Positions 54,652 through 63,993 of a stretch of 64,000 nucleotides of DNA are shown piece after piece (within the stretch, counting starts at the first letter, position 1; every line of letters begins with the position of its first letter). The stretch is from Longimicrobium terrae (GTDB lineage Bacteria > Gemmatimonadota > Gemmatimonadetes > Longimicrobiales > Longimicrobiaceae). A program made the translations under genes and the position numbers. The notes under the pieces are model-generated. The model worked only from the letters and a program-made list of their open reading frames with translations, was not told the DNA's origin and made no database searches. Location of the stretch: positions 62,001 through 126,000 of the forward strand of contig NZ_JACHIA010000004.1 in the NCBI RefSeq assembly GCF_014202995.1, given 5' to 3'.

Positions 54652-55563
54652 ATGATGCGAATTCGTGGCCGCCCGGTGGTGCTATGGCGCGTTCTGCAAC
54701 TCGTCGTGATGTTCCTGGCGTTCGTCATCGCGCTGATAATTACGTTCTCCCCAGGGAAGGCCACATTCGACATCACTGCCGAAACCGAGTACGTGCGGTA
54801 CCTTCCGCAATTGGATCCCGCCCAGCACTGGCCCATGGACTCGGTGAGCCTGTTCGGTGCCGAGGAAACGACGCCGCGCGTAGTTTCCGGCGATCTTCGG
54901 TTCACGGACCCTGTACAAGTCACCCTTGAGCGGCGGTCCGGGGGGCCCCTGCTGGTCAAGCTTGAGCCGACGCGCGAGAGGAAGCAGGAGGGGAGTGATT
55001 TAGCGCTACGCATCGGAGTCTTCCGGGAGCACGGCGGAGAATCGCGCACGTTGTACGAAAATGCCGTCATTGAAATCCACGGCATTGAGGGCCGCTCAAT
55101 TCAGCGCGGAAAGCCAATTGTATTCGCGGTGAGGGGATCGCTCGAGGTAGGGCGGTCGGTGCAATCGGAGCCGGATGCCAGCCTGGCTTTGCTGCGATCG
55201 GGCAAGGTGACGAAGTTCGTTCGGTCGCTGTGGGGCAACGGCGTGGTGATGGCCGGAAGCCGCGAACTGGGCATCGGGGACGAGGTGACCATCGACCGGC
55301 CGCTCTCCCCCGAGTTGGGCCTGGTCCGGGTGGACGAGCGGCCGGCAATGTCCGTCGCCTACCGGGCCGATGCGCGGTCAGTCCGCGTCGGCCGCCCCGG
55401 GGGCAGCGATTACCGGATTCGTATGTACGCCGTGGAGCGGGTGCTCGCCGACCCTATGCTGCAGGCGTTGTGGACGACTCTTCTGTTTCTTTTCGGCTGC
55501 TTCACGTCCCTGATCGGATACAGCAAGGGCACCCAGCAAAGCAAAGCCGATGAATATCCGTAG
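54652..55563 (+). CDS. Membrane protein with large extracytoplasmic domain
   Basis: 303 aa. Tandem ATGs at 54652/54655 lie 29 nt after the previous stop. One span near the N-terminus (VLQLVVMFLAFVIALIITF, about 14-32) and one at the C-terminus (ALWTTLLFLFGCFTSLIGYS, about 275-294) bracket a 240-residue beta-rich domain (DPVQVTLERRSGGPLLVKLEP, RSIQRGKPIVFAVRGSLEVG, ELGIGDEVTIDRPLSPELGLVRV). It overlaps the protease gene by 14 nt. It may anchor or regulate the protease (inference). No family recognised. Confidence 0.55.
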   Translation: MMRIRGRPVVLWRVLQLVVMFLAFVIALIITFSPGKATFDITAETEYVRYLPQLDPAQHWPMDSVSLFGAEETTPRVVSGDLRFTDPVQVTLERRSGGPLLVKLEPTRERKQEGSDLALRIGVFREHGGESRTLYENAVIEIHGIEGRSIQRGKPIVFAVRGSLEVGRSVQSEPDASLALLRSGKVTKFVRSLWGNGVVMAGSRELGIGDEVTIDRPLSPELGLVRVDERPAMSVAYRADARSVRVGRPGGSDYRIRMYAVERVLADPMLQALWTTLLFLFGCFTSLIGYSKGTQQSKADEYP

Positions 55564-56455
55564 TGCCTTGCTATCCTGCTCGTGGGCTGTAATCGTCGCT
55601 TTGCCCGCGCAGGCGCAGGTCTATGCGCTGAACGCGGGCCAGCAGGCGGGCCAAGGGCTGGCGCGGCCGCGGTCTGCGGGGGACTGCCTGATCGTGGCGC
55701 CGCTTCACGTAGTGCGGAACGCGCGCCGGATCACGGCGACCGACGAAACCGGCACGTACCCAGTTCGGCTCGCGCGGGAGTACGAGGGGATGGATGTCGC
55801 GATCCTGGCGTTCGTCCAGCCGCGTACATCCAACTGTCCGAACTGGAACATCCCCGCCGATCTCGCCACCCGGATCAGCGATGCTTCGGTCAGCGCCGTT
55901 CTGCGGGAGCGGAACGAGGACATCATTATCTCCACGCCGGTCTGGGTCGAGCGTGTGGAGGGGCAGTTCATCACCGTTTCACCACGAATCGTGGGAAGCC
56001 AGATCTCCGCCGGGATGAGCGGCGCACAGCTGCTGGTGAACGGTGTGTTCGCGGGGATGGTCCTTTCCGCCGACCGGGCGGACGGGGCTCGCGAGCGGGT
56101 GCGCGTGTTGCGAAGTGACCTGCTGGACCGGCTGGTTAGGGACGCGTTCATTGGTCCGCCGGTGGAAGGAGTGGGCAACCGCCCGCCGCCCCGGCTGGGC
56201 ACTGCGTCGAGTGAACCCGATCTCCTTATGTCGACCGGGCAGAGCGTGATCGTGGGAGACCGGAACACGACGTTCGCGGTGCTGCAGGCTTTCACCAGCG
56301 ACCTCGCGGTGGCAGTGAATGGGGAAGCGAGAGAGATGAAACCCGGAACGCGGATTCCGTTCGCCGACAGCCGGGGCGAATGCTTCATCATCTACCTGCG
56401 AAGCGAGGACGGATGGACCCGGCACGTCTTCGCCATCCGCTGCAATCCTAGGTAA
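55550..56455 (+). CDS. Secreted trypsin-like serine protease
   Basis: 301 aa with signal MNIRSALLSCSWAVIVALPAQAQ. The chymotrypsin-fold triad is visible: His53 in CLIVAPLHVV, Asp82 in YEGMDVAILAFV, Ser157 in ISAGMSGAQLLVNGVFAGMV. The order and spacing are those of S1/HtrA-like peptidases, with GMSGA replacing GNSGG. About 110 residues follow the catalytic domain, including MSTGQSVIVGDRNTTFAVLQAF, and carry no PDZ signature that I recognise. It overlaps the membrane-protein gene, implying joint function at the envelope. Confidence 0.72.
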   Translation: MNIRSALLSCSWAVIVALPAQAQVYALNAGQQAGQGLARPRSAGDCLIVAPLHVVRNARRITATDETGTYPVRLAREYEGMDVAILAFVQPRTSNCPNWNIPADLATRISDASVSAVLRERNEDIIISTPVWVERVEGQFITVSPRIVGSQISAGMSGAQLLVNGVFAGMVLSADRADGARERVRVLRSDLLDRLVRDAFIGPPVEGVGNRPPPRLGTASSEPDLLMSTGQSVIVGDRNTTFAVLQAFTSDLAVAVNGEAREMKPGTRIPFADSRGECFIIYLRSEDGWTRHVFAIRCNPR

Positions 56456-56803
56456 TCTGGAAAAACGACTCAATGCAGTTCGTGGAGCCGACCATCCGCA
56501 CGCCTGCCTCGGCGTAAGCCCCCGCGCCGGAACCATCATCTTTACGCAGATCCAGTCGGGTTCGCGACGACGCTGGCGAACCTCCTGAGCACTTCACTCA
56601 GCGCGTCGTCCCGTCCGTCCGGATGCTCCCTGCCCGTCCGAGTCCCCACACGCGGGCGTAAAGACCGGTTTCGGCGGAGAGACTGTGAGCGGTGGGAAGG
56701 AAAGCCGCGGTGAGGCGCTGGTTCTGGGAGCTTTTCTCCAAATTGCCGGCAAAAACTTGGCCGACGACGACCTGGGATCACTCCGTAGGAGGAAAAGGGA
56801 AGA

Positions 56804-56831
56804 CCCACCGTTGCACGCGTGCAACGGTGGG
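56804..56831. promoter_or_regulatory. 28-bp perfect palindrome, core GTTGCACGCGTGCAAC
   Basis: Left arm CCCACCGTTGCACG, right arm its exact complement. Same core and similar flanks as 47448-47481. A CAGGTTCTTCC element lies at 56874-56884. The 56456-57100 gap contains no supported gene. Confidence 0.65.
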
Positions 56832-57119
56832 GTCGCTTTGCGCGGGCCGTCGAGGGGGCTTGCTGCCGTCGGTCAGGTTCTTCCCTCTTCTACGCCGTGA
56901 CGCGGCTCATGCAGTCGCGGGCGGACGTCTCAGTCGAACCCCGCGCACCACGAATTCGCGTGGATCCCGCTGCACTGGTCGTGGCTCCATGCATATTCCC
57001 AGCACGGGTCCGACCCTGCGGCGACCTAGTCGCCGGAGGCCCGGCCCCCGGCAAGCGGATCCGAGGCCAATCGTGCCCAGGTGGCGGACGTGCCGCGGCC
57101 CCCGAGCACGAACCTTCAT

Positions 57120-57590
57120 GTAGGGGCGGGTCATCGTGGGGTGAGTTTGCCGAACTCCACAGTTCCTCGTCTCCCCCTCGCTCGCGGCGAGGGCGGGAAG
57201 TGCCGGGGTCGTGTGCGCCGCAACAGCCCGAGCCTCGACCGGCGTCATCTCGGCCGCCGGGCCCGCCGTTTCGACCCGAGCTCCACGCTCCGAAGGAGCG
57301 CTCCCACACCTCGGGTTTATCCGCGACTTGGATTGCCCCCTCCGCCTTGGGGAGGTTCGGCGGGATCCGGCCGTGGGCGTCCGTACGTCGCCCGGGATCA
57401 GCGTCGGAAGCAACGGAGCCCCATGTCGTCGTCCGCCACGCTGGCCCGGCACCACCCGGGGGCAAACGCCTCGCCGATCGTCTGGTAGCGGCTTACAGTG
57501 GACTTGTCGGTCCCATCGCGCATCGTGCCGATTTCAGCGAGCGTTGGTGTGCCGCCCCTCTCCCGTTCGAGTTCGGCTTCGTCCACCGCT
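57120..57590 (-). pseudogene. Decayed ParB-family gene
   Basis: The minus-strand frame at 57398-57586 reads ERERGGTPTLAEIGTMRDGTDKSTVSRYQTIGEAFAPGW, matching ARARGGIPTLSEIGEVRGGVDKSTVSRYLTIGEAFAPPL of the intact ParB at the right edge. Another frame gives GARVETAGPAAEMTPVEARA, matching AVRIETPGPAREMTTKQAHA. The N-terminal CTPase part is missing and several frameshifts are present. Confidence 0.8.
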
Positions 57591-57894
57591 TCGCAGGCGC
57601 GAGCTCCGACTCCTTGCCGCGTGTTGTTTGAGAGCCAGTCGTTTCCTCCCGCTCAGACAATCCACAATCTGCCGCTTCGAATGTTGTGGCAAAGAGCTTG
57701 GGTTAAGGAGCATCCTTGTCGGGATGTTGGCCTGATCGGGCACGACTACATCGTGTCAAAAACTGCACTAGGACTGACCAAACAGTTTCTACAATCGATC
57801 TGCTCACACATCCAAACGGCGGAATCATGATCGCTCGATACAGCGCTTTCAGGAACCAATACGAAGCGCAGTACCAAAGCCGGGTGAGTGCCGA

Positions 57895-60800
57895 ATGACG
57901 CCCGGAAGGTTCACGGATTCCGAAGTCGCGCAGAGAAGCTATCGGCGGCGGAAGGTGATGATCCGGGCCATGCTTCGAGCAGCCTGTTTCATGGCGGGTG
58001 CGGCAGGGGCGGTGCTTTTGGTGTACATCTCGTCGGACATTTTCGCTTCAGCCGGCAGTGGTATCGACCGGAGCCAGTGGATCGAGGAACACATCAAAAG
58101 CTTCCTCAGCGGATTCGGCTCCTTTCTATCCCCAAGCCGAATTGAGATGCTGGCGGCGAGCTACCCGTACTGGACGATGGCGGGGATCGGAGGCGTAGCC
58201 GGACTCATCCGTTCGGCACGGGTGGCAGCGTGGGCGTACCAGCGGTATTTCGACACGTTTGATCCGCACGTGCTCATGCCGGTCCGCCGTCCCGCGGGAC
58301 TTGAGATCAAGGGGGGCGAGGCACTTCCCTGGGTTGAGCCGGCCGGCTCGCGGTTTATGCTTTGGAATGATCTCTTCACCTGGGCAACCGAGGAGCCGCC
58401 TGTGAGAAGCGCGTTTCGGTGGATCCTGCTCGTGGGGCGCCCGGGGATCGGGAAGACGCGCACGGCTAACGAGTTCGCGCGGCGGCTTGCCCGGCGCGAT
58501 GTATTCGGCACAGTGGAACTCTCCCCGGGGAAGAAGTACCTCTCCGGGAGGCTGCGTGCGTTCCACCTCGCCTGGGGTGCCTACCTGCGCAATCTATGGG
58601 GGCATCGCCATGTGGATGATCCGTGGGATGCAGGCGAACTGGATTCCGACTTTTTGCAGGATCGGTCCGAGTCGCTGGCCCAATGGATCCCCCGCAGGCC
58701 GACTCTCCTGGTGCTGGACGATCCCAAGGGTGACGACATCAAGAACGGGCTGGAGATCCTCGGCGGCCGTGCGGGGTCGTTCCGATACCCCGTCCGGTTG
58801 CTGATTGTCAGTCAGACGATTCCCAAGGCTGTCGCGGAGCGGCTGGAAGCTCGGGATCCGCGAGGACGAGCACCCCTGAAGTTTGCTGAAAATGCCGTTT
58901 TCACATCGGATGAGATCACATGGCTCGCGGGCCGGATTCCCGGCCCGGCCTCCGTAGCATTGGAAAGGCCTCATGATCTGCAACATTTCATCGACGAAAC
59001 GGAGCAGATCCCCCTTCTCGTGGAACTTGGTCTGGACTGGGTCAAGAACAAGCGCCCGCTGCGGGAGATGTCGGGGCAAGGCCTGCTGCAGGATCGGGCG
59101 AGCCGGCTGGTCGTGGCTGTCAAGCAGGCCGATGCAGATGTTCTCGCCATCGCGGCGGCGACGCTCTGTGGAGGCGCAACGCGCAAGGGATTGAAGAAGC
59201 GGCTATCGACGCTGCCGACTCCCTCTCAGTTGGCTGGCGTGTTTCCCTTTCAGGCCGAGAGTCTGCGCGTCTCGATTCCGCCGGTTCGTCCGACGATGAT
59301 CGGTGATGAGTTCGTGCGCGAGGTGGTTCAGGGAGCGGAGGATATTGCGATCGATGTCGCGGAGGCGGCCTGGGTCGCGAACCCAGGGGGGACGCTTCGG
59401 GCACTCCCCAGGCTCATCTTGCATAACGATGTTCTGGCGGCGGTGTTGAAGGCGGGGCCTCCCGCTGACTGGCCGGGTAGCCGCTACGAACTGGCGCTGG
59501 CGTACGCGGAGCACTGTATTCGGACGGATCGTGACATCCACATCGCGCAACGGGAAATTCGTCTGCTTGCTCCCGCGGAAGCGGACGCGCACTTGAAGGA
59601 CTTTTCTGGCCTGCTTGCCACAGTCGGCGCGCGCGCGGGTTCCGGACTCGCCTGTTACGCGTGCGTGCTGGAGCAGGTGCTTCGGGACGGCTCTCTGCTC
59701 ACCGCCACACCCGAAGCGGTGCGGGCGCTACACGCGACTGCAGACGCGATCCGGTGGGGGGGTGAACGCGGGTATCGGAATCAAGCTGATATCGAGTGCC
59801 TGGTCGCGCCGGCTTGCGCACTGGTCGAGCGGGCTGGCCTGAGCCACGCATCCCTAGATCGATGCGAGGAGCTTGTAGATGCGCTTCAAGACCTCGGGGA
59901 TTCGCTCTGGACTGCAAGGGACGTTCATGGCCCGGCTGCAATCTCAATCCTCAGGCTCCTCGCAGCGGCTCCCATCCTGAATGAGGGGAGGCAAACGTGC
60001 TTGCGCGTGCAGGTTCTCGCATTGGAGCGGAAACCTGAGGAAGCGATGGATCTGGCCGAGCGGTTTGACTCCGCCGCCGGTGATGATCCCGCGGGGATGG
60101 ATATTGTAGCCGAGGTCTGGCGGGCAGCGGCGTTCTCGCTCCGAGGAGCTGGATCCGTTGCATCCGCGTGGAAACTGGAGTCGATTGCCCAGCGCGTAGG
60201 AGAATCGTTGAGAGCGCCTCTGAGCAGAACTGTTGTACTCAGTCAGTCGTGGATCTACGCTGATGCGATCTATGTCTGCGCCACGAGTTCCGAGGAAGGC
60301 GCGTCGGAATGGGGAGAGAGCATCGCTCAGCGGATGGATTCGGAACTGGCTTCCTTCGTGGGTGATCGGAGTGTGGAGCTGGCGCGGATTGATGGGTGGC
60401 GGCTCGTAATATATAAATTCTCGACGCAGCCTGGAGGGTCGGGGCAGGCCGAACAGCTGGCCGCAGGTCTGGAATCGTTTGGGGCTGGCTTGGGCGCTGT
60501 CCATGCTTTTGCACTAAAACGGGTAAAGGCTTGGGGGTACGTTGTTTATGCGTACGGGAATCAGGATGGCGGGGCGGCGCGCAGCGAAGAGATTGCCGAG
60601 CGGGTGGATACGCTAGCTCTCCCCTTCGCGGGTGACCGGGGGTTCGAGTTGGAGCGCGCCCGGGCGTGGCGGTATGTGGCATTCGCGTACTCGAAACAGG
60701 AGGGCGGCGCGGCGCGCAGTGAAGAGATTGCTGAGCGGGTGGACACGCTGGCTCTCCCCTTCGCGGGTGACCGGGAGTTCGAGTTGCAGCGGGCCCGGGC

Positions 60801-62637
60801 GTGGGCGTCTGTGGCATTCGCGTACTCGAGCCAAGAGGGCGGGGCAGCGCGCAGCGAAGAGGCTGCCGAGCGTGTGGACACGCTGGCTCTCCCCTTCGCG
60901 GATGACCGGGAGTTCGAGTTGGAGCGGGCCCAGGCGTGGCGGTCTGTGGCAGTCGCGTACTCGAACCAAGATGGCGGAGCAGCGCGCAGCGAAGAGATTG
61001 CCGAGCGGGTGGACACGCTGGCTCTCCCCTTCCCGGATGACCGGGAGTTCGAGGCAGAGCGGGCCCAGGCGTGGCGGTTTGTGGCATTCGCGTACGGCAA
61101 TCAGGAGGGCGGGGCAGCGCGCAGCGAAGAGGCTGCCGAGCGTGTGGACACGCTGGCTCTCCCCTTCGCGGATGACCGGGAGTTTGAGGCAGAGCGGGCC
61201 CAGGCGTGGCGGTTTGTGGCATTCGCGTACTCGAAACAGAAGGGCGGGGCATCGCGCAGCGAAGAGGCTGCTGAGCGGGTGGACACGCTGGCTCTCCCCT
61301 TCGCGGGTGACCGGAAGTTCGAGGTGGAGCGCGCCCGCGCGTGGCGGTACGTCGTTTATGCGTACGGCAATCAGGAGGGCGGGGCAGCGCGCAGCGAAGA
61401 GGCTGCCGAGCGTGTGGACACGCTGGCTCTCCCCTTCGCGGATGACCGGGAGTTCGAGGCAGAGCGGACCCAGGCGTGGCGGTTTGTGGCATTCGCGTAC
61501 TCGAAACAGGAGGGCGGGGCAGCGTGCAGTGAAGAGGCTGCCGAGCGGGTGGACACGCTGGCTTTCCCCTTCGCGGATGACCGGGAGTTCGAGTTGAAGC
61601 GGGCCCGGGCGTGGCGGTCTGTGGCATTCGCGTACTCGAAACAGGAGGGCGGCGCAACGCGCAGTGAAGAGGCTGCCGAGCGGGTGGACGCGCTGGCTCT
61701 CCCCTTCGCGGGTGACCGGGAATTCGAGTTGGAGCGCGCCGAGGCGTGGCGGTCTGTGGCATTCGCCTACTCAAAACAGGATGGCGGAGCAGCGCGCAGC
61801 GAAGAGGCTGCCGAGCGGGTGGACACGCTGGCTCTCCCCTTCGCGGGTGACCGGGGGTTCGAGTTGGAGCGGGCCCAGGCGTGGCGGTCTGTGGCATTCG
61901 CGTACTCGAACCAGGATGGCGGAGCAGCGCGCAGCGAAGAGGCTGCCGAGCGGGTGGACACGCTGGCTCTCCCCTTCGCGGATGACCGGGAGTTCGAGTT
62001 GGAGCGGGCCCAGGCGTGGCGGTCTGTGGCAGTCGCGTACTCGAACCAAGATGGCGGAGCAGTGCGCAGCGAAGAGATTGCCGAGCGGGTGGACACGCTG
62101 GCTCTCCCCTTCGCGGATGACCGGGAGTTCGAGTTGGAGCGGGCCCAGGCGTGGCGGTTTGTGGCATTCGCGTACGGCAATCAGGAGGGCGGGGCAGCGC
62201 GCAGCGAAGAGGCTGCCGAGCGGGTGGACACGCTGGCTCTCCCCTTCGCGGGTGACCGGGAGTTCGAGTTGGAGCGCGCCCGGGCGTTGAACTGGGCAAT
62301 AACCGGGCTGCTGAGCACGGGTTCGGCAGAATGCCGCGATTTCGACAGGGCTGAAAGTTTGTTGGGTGGACTCGAGGCACTCACCGCGCCTTTTGCCGGA
62401 AATCCGGAGTTCGAACTGGTGTTGGCGTCGACATGGCGTCATCTCGCGTGCGCCTTGTTCGGGGGCGATCCGGAACGGGCAGCGCAGTTCGCGCAACAGG
62501 TTGCCGACATTGCGGGCCAGTTTCCCGATATCCCGGAGTTTGCAGGGCAGGTGCTCGCATTGCGGATCTGCTTCGGAGAAGTCCCGGATGAAGTACGAGA
62601 CGATGAGGGCTGGACTGCGGGTCTGCTGAGGGAGTGA
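57895..62637 (+). CDS. Membrane-anchored STAND-type NTPase with 13 near-identical 45-aa repeats
   Basis: 1580 aa. Two N-terminal membrane segments (about 28-46 and 91-108) precede an NTPase: Walker A GRPGIGKT at 181-188, Walker B TLLVLDDP with Asp275/276, sensor-like LLIVSQT. A helical region follows to about 880. Residues 880-1464 (60532-62286) are exactly 13 units of 45 aa (135 bp), consensus AYSNQEGGAARSEEAAERV, DTLALPFADDREFELERAQ and AWRSVAF. Two or three diverged units lie just before. Each unit predicts a TPR-like helical pair. STAND NTPases with such repeats often act in defence or signalling. A 23-residue ORF (57827-57898) overlaps the start by 4 nt. The long minus-strand ORF is a shadow of the repeats. 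Confidence 0.7.
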   Translation: MTPGRFTDSEVAQRSYRRRKVMIRAMLRAACFMAGAAGAVLLVYISSDIFASAGSGIDRSQWIEEHIKSFLSGFGSFLSPSRIEMLAASYPYWTMAGIGGVAGLIRSARVAAWAYQRYFDTFDPHVLMPVRRPAGLEIKGGEALPWVEPAGSRFMLWNDLFTWATEEPPVRSAFRWILLVGRPGIGKTRTANEFARRLARRDVFGTVELSPGKKYLSGRLRAFHLAWGAYLRNLWGHRHVDDPWDAGELDSDFLQDRSESLAQWIPRRPTLLVLDDPKGDDIKNGLEILGGRAGSFRYPVRLLIVSQTIPKAVAERLEARDPRGRAPLKFAENAVFTSDEITWLAGRIPGPASVALERPHDLQHFIDETEQIPLLVELGLDWVKNKRPLREMSGQGLLQDRASRLVVAVKQADADVLAIAAATLCGGATRKGLKKRLSTLPTPSQLAGVFPFQAESLRVSIPPVRPTMIGDEFVREVVQGAEDIAIDVAEAAWVANPGGTLRALPRLILHNDVLAAVLKAGPPADWPGSRYELALAYAEHCIRTDRDIHIAQREIRLLAPAEADAHLKDFSGLLATVGARAGSGLACYACVLEQVLRDGSLLTATPEAVRALHATADAIRWGGERGYRNQADIECLVAPACALVERAGLSHASLDRCEELVDALQDLGDSLWTARDVHGPAAISILRLLAAAPILNEGRQTCLRVQVLALERKPEEAMDLAERFDSAAGDDPAGMDIVAEVWRAAAFSLRGAGSVASAWKLESIAQRVGESLRAPLSRTVVLSQSWIYADAIYVCATSSEEGASEWGESIAQRMDSELASFVGDRSVELARIDGWRLVIYKFSTQPGGSGQAEQLAAGLESFGAGLGAVHAFALKRVKAWGYVVYAYGNQDGGAARSEEIAERVDTLALPFAGDRGFELERARAWRYVAFAYSKQEGGAARSEEIAERVDTLALPFAGDREFELQRARAWASVAFAYSSQEGGAARSEEAAERVDTLALPFADDREFELERAQAWRSVAVAYSNQDGGAARSEEIAERVDTLALPFPDDREFEAERAQAWRFVAFAYGNQEGGAARSEEAAERVDTLALPFADDREFEAERAQAWRFVAFAYSKQKGGASRSEEAAERVDTLALPFAGDRKFEVERARAWRYVVYAYGNQEGGAARSEEAAERVDTLALPFADDREFEAERTQAWRFVAFAYSKQEGGAACSEEAAERVDTLAFPFADDREFELKRARAWRSVAFAYSKQEGGATRSEEAAERVDALALPFAGDREFELERAEAWRSVAFAYSKQDGGAARSEEAAERVDTLALPFAGDRGFELERAQAWRSVAFAYSNQDGGAARSEEAAERVDTLALPFADDREFELERAQAWRSVAVAYSNQDGGAVRSEEIAERVDTLALPFADDREFELERAQAWRFVAFAYGNQEGGAARSEEAAERVDTLALPFAGDREFELERARALNWAITGLLSTGSAECRDFDRAESLLGGLEALTAPFAGNPEFELVLASTWRHLACALFGGDPERAAQFAQQVADIAGQFPDIPEFAGQVLALRICFGEVPDEVRDDEGWTAGLLRE
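60532..62286 (+). repeat. Thirteen tandem 135-bp coding repeats
   Basis: Each unit contains GTGGACACGCTGGCTCTCCC or a close variant followed by CTTCGCGGATGACCGGGAGT. The period is exactly 135 bp with no indels, and units differ by a few substitutions, suggesting recent expansion and ongoing homogenisation. Confidence 0.93.
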
Positions 62638-62823
62638 ACCGGTGCGCGGTGGAAGGCAGCCGCAGCGGGACCACAAGAACTCCGACCTGTGGGACACAAG
62701 CGTCGTCGAACGGAGCCTCTCGCCGACTCCATCATCTAGATCTGGAGGGGTGGTGGGGTCCATCGCTCCGCGGTCTACACCGTGCTAATTGCGATCGCCT
62801 TGCAATCCTCGGGCGCTGCCTCA

Positions 62824-63993
62824 TCATCCACCATGGGTGCCTGACATCCCCGGCAAGCGTCCGCGTTGTGGTGTGTTGCTTGTCAACGGCCGCTTGGGGT
62901 CGACAGCTGCATCGGCTCCAAGTGCGGCTTTGAGGCGCTCCAGCGCAGTGAGGACCGCCCCGTCCAGAAGCTCGGGAAGGTAGATGATGCGACCGCCGTC
63001 GCCCTCCAGCACGAGTGCCGTTGGACTACCAGCCTCGGCGACCCGTGCGGCCAGCGCCGCGAGTGGTAGAATCATCCGGAGCGCGGCCGCATGGGCCTGC
63101 TTCGTCGTCATTTCTCTTGCCGGCCCGGGCGTCTCGATGCGTACCGCACGTTCCCGGAAGTAGTCTTCCCACTTCGGTGTCGGCTTTGCACGATCCGCCG
63201 CCGTTGGTTCGGGCGCGCGTGATCCCGCCTCCTGCGGATCCAGCTTCCGGTGCCGCGCTCTTTCCGCGCGGATCTGCCGCTTGCGCAGCACGTCGCGGAT
63301 ATGCGTGAAGCGGTGTGCTTCCGGTCTTCTCGCCGCACGGATCAGGGTCGGGAGCGACAGGGCGGCCATGTCCTCCTCGGTGACGCCGGCCCGCGCCACC
63401 AGGGGGGGGGCAAACGCTTCTCCGATGGTCAGGTACCGGCTGACGGTGGACTTGTCGACCCCGCCGCGTACCTCGCCGATTTCGGAGAGCGTCGGGATGC
63501 CGCCCCGCGCCCGCGCGATGTGGGCGCGGAGATCCACGAAGCCCAGCGCACGCTCCCACGCGGAGATGTCCGTACGGTCGTCGTTCTCGACCTGCCCCAG
63601 CAGGTGCGCGGTCAGGTCGTCGACCACCCGCACCACCGCCGTCACATGGGACCATCCCAGGCTCTCCACGCTCCGGAGCCTGCGCTCCCCCGCGATCAGC
63701 TCGAAGCGGCCCCCCGGCCGGGGGCGGAGAACCACGGGCTGCAGGAGCCCGTTGGCACGTACGGACTCCCGGAGCGCCGCCGTGGCCGCTTCGGGAAACA
63801 CCCGCCGGGCCTGGAAGGGAGACCGGTCGATGTGACCGCAGGGCACCTTCTCCACGGGCTCGCCGTCCAGCGGCGGGCCAGCGAGCGCGCGAAGGTCGGC
63901 GCCGAGGACCGCGGCCGCGTCTCCGCCGCCCTCCCGCGCCAGCCAGTCGAGGCCCTTGGCCCCGCCGCGCCGGGCGGACTGCCCGCCGCTCAC
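62824..63993 (-). CDS. parB: ParB/RepB-family partition protein
   Basis: 389 aa from a GTG at 63993; the frame is open to the window edge, so the true start may lie beyond it. The N-terminal domain has HIDRSPFQARRVFPEAATAAL, ESVRANGLLQPVVLRP and the CTP-binding box ELIAGERRLRSVESLGW. The central HTH is PTLSEIGEVRGGVDKSTVSRYLTIGEAF. The C-terminal third carries ARVAEAGSPTALVLEG and a final helix (AVLTALERLKAAL). ParB proteins load at parS sites and work with ParA to segregate or stabilise replicons. A ParA gene would be expected just outside the window. A decayed paralogue is at 57120-57590. Confidence 0.87.
   Translation of the reverse strand: MSGGQSARRGGAKGLDWLAREGGGDAAAVLGADLRALAGPPLDGEPVEKVPCGHIDRSPFQARRVFPEAATAALRESVRANGLLQPVVLRPRPGGRFELIAGERRLRSVESLGWSHVTAVVRVVDDLTAHLLGQVENDDRTDISAWERALGFVDLRAHIARARGGIPTLSEIGEVRGGVDKSTVSRYLTIGEAFAPPLVARAGVTEEDMAALSLPTLIRAARRPEAHRFTHIRDVLRKRQIRAERARHRKLDPQEAGSRAPEPTAADRAKPTPKWEDYFRERAVRIETPGPAREMTTKQAHAAALRMILPLAALAARVAEAGSPTALVLEGDGGRIIYLPELLDGAVLTALERLKAALGADAAVDPKRPLTSNTPQRGRLPGMSGTHGG

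Noticed and set aside
60239-62380. Long minus-strand ORF (713 codons) opposite the NTPase repeats
   Set aside because: It exists only because the 135-bp repeats lack stops in that frame. The translation is Pro/Arg-rich, repetitive and without start context.
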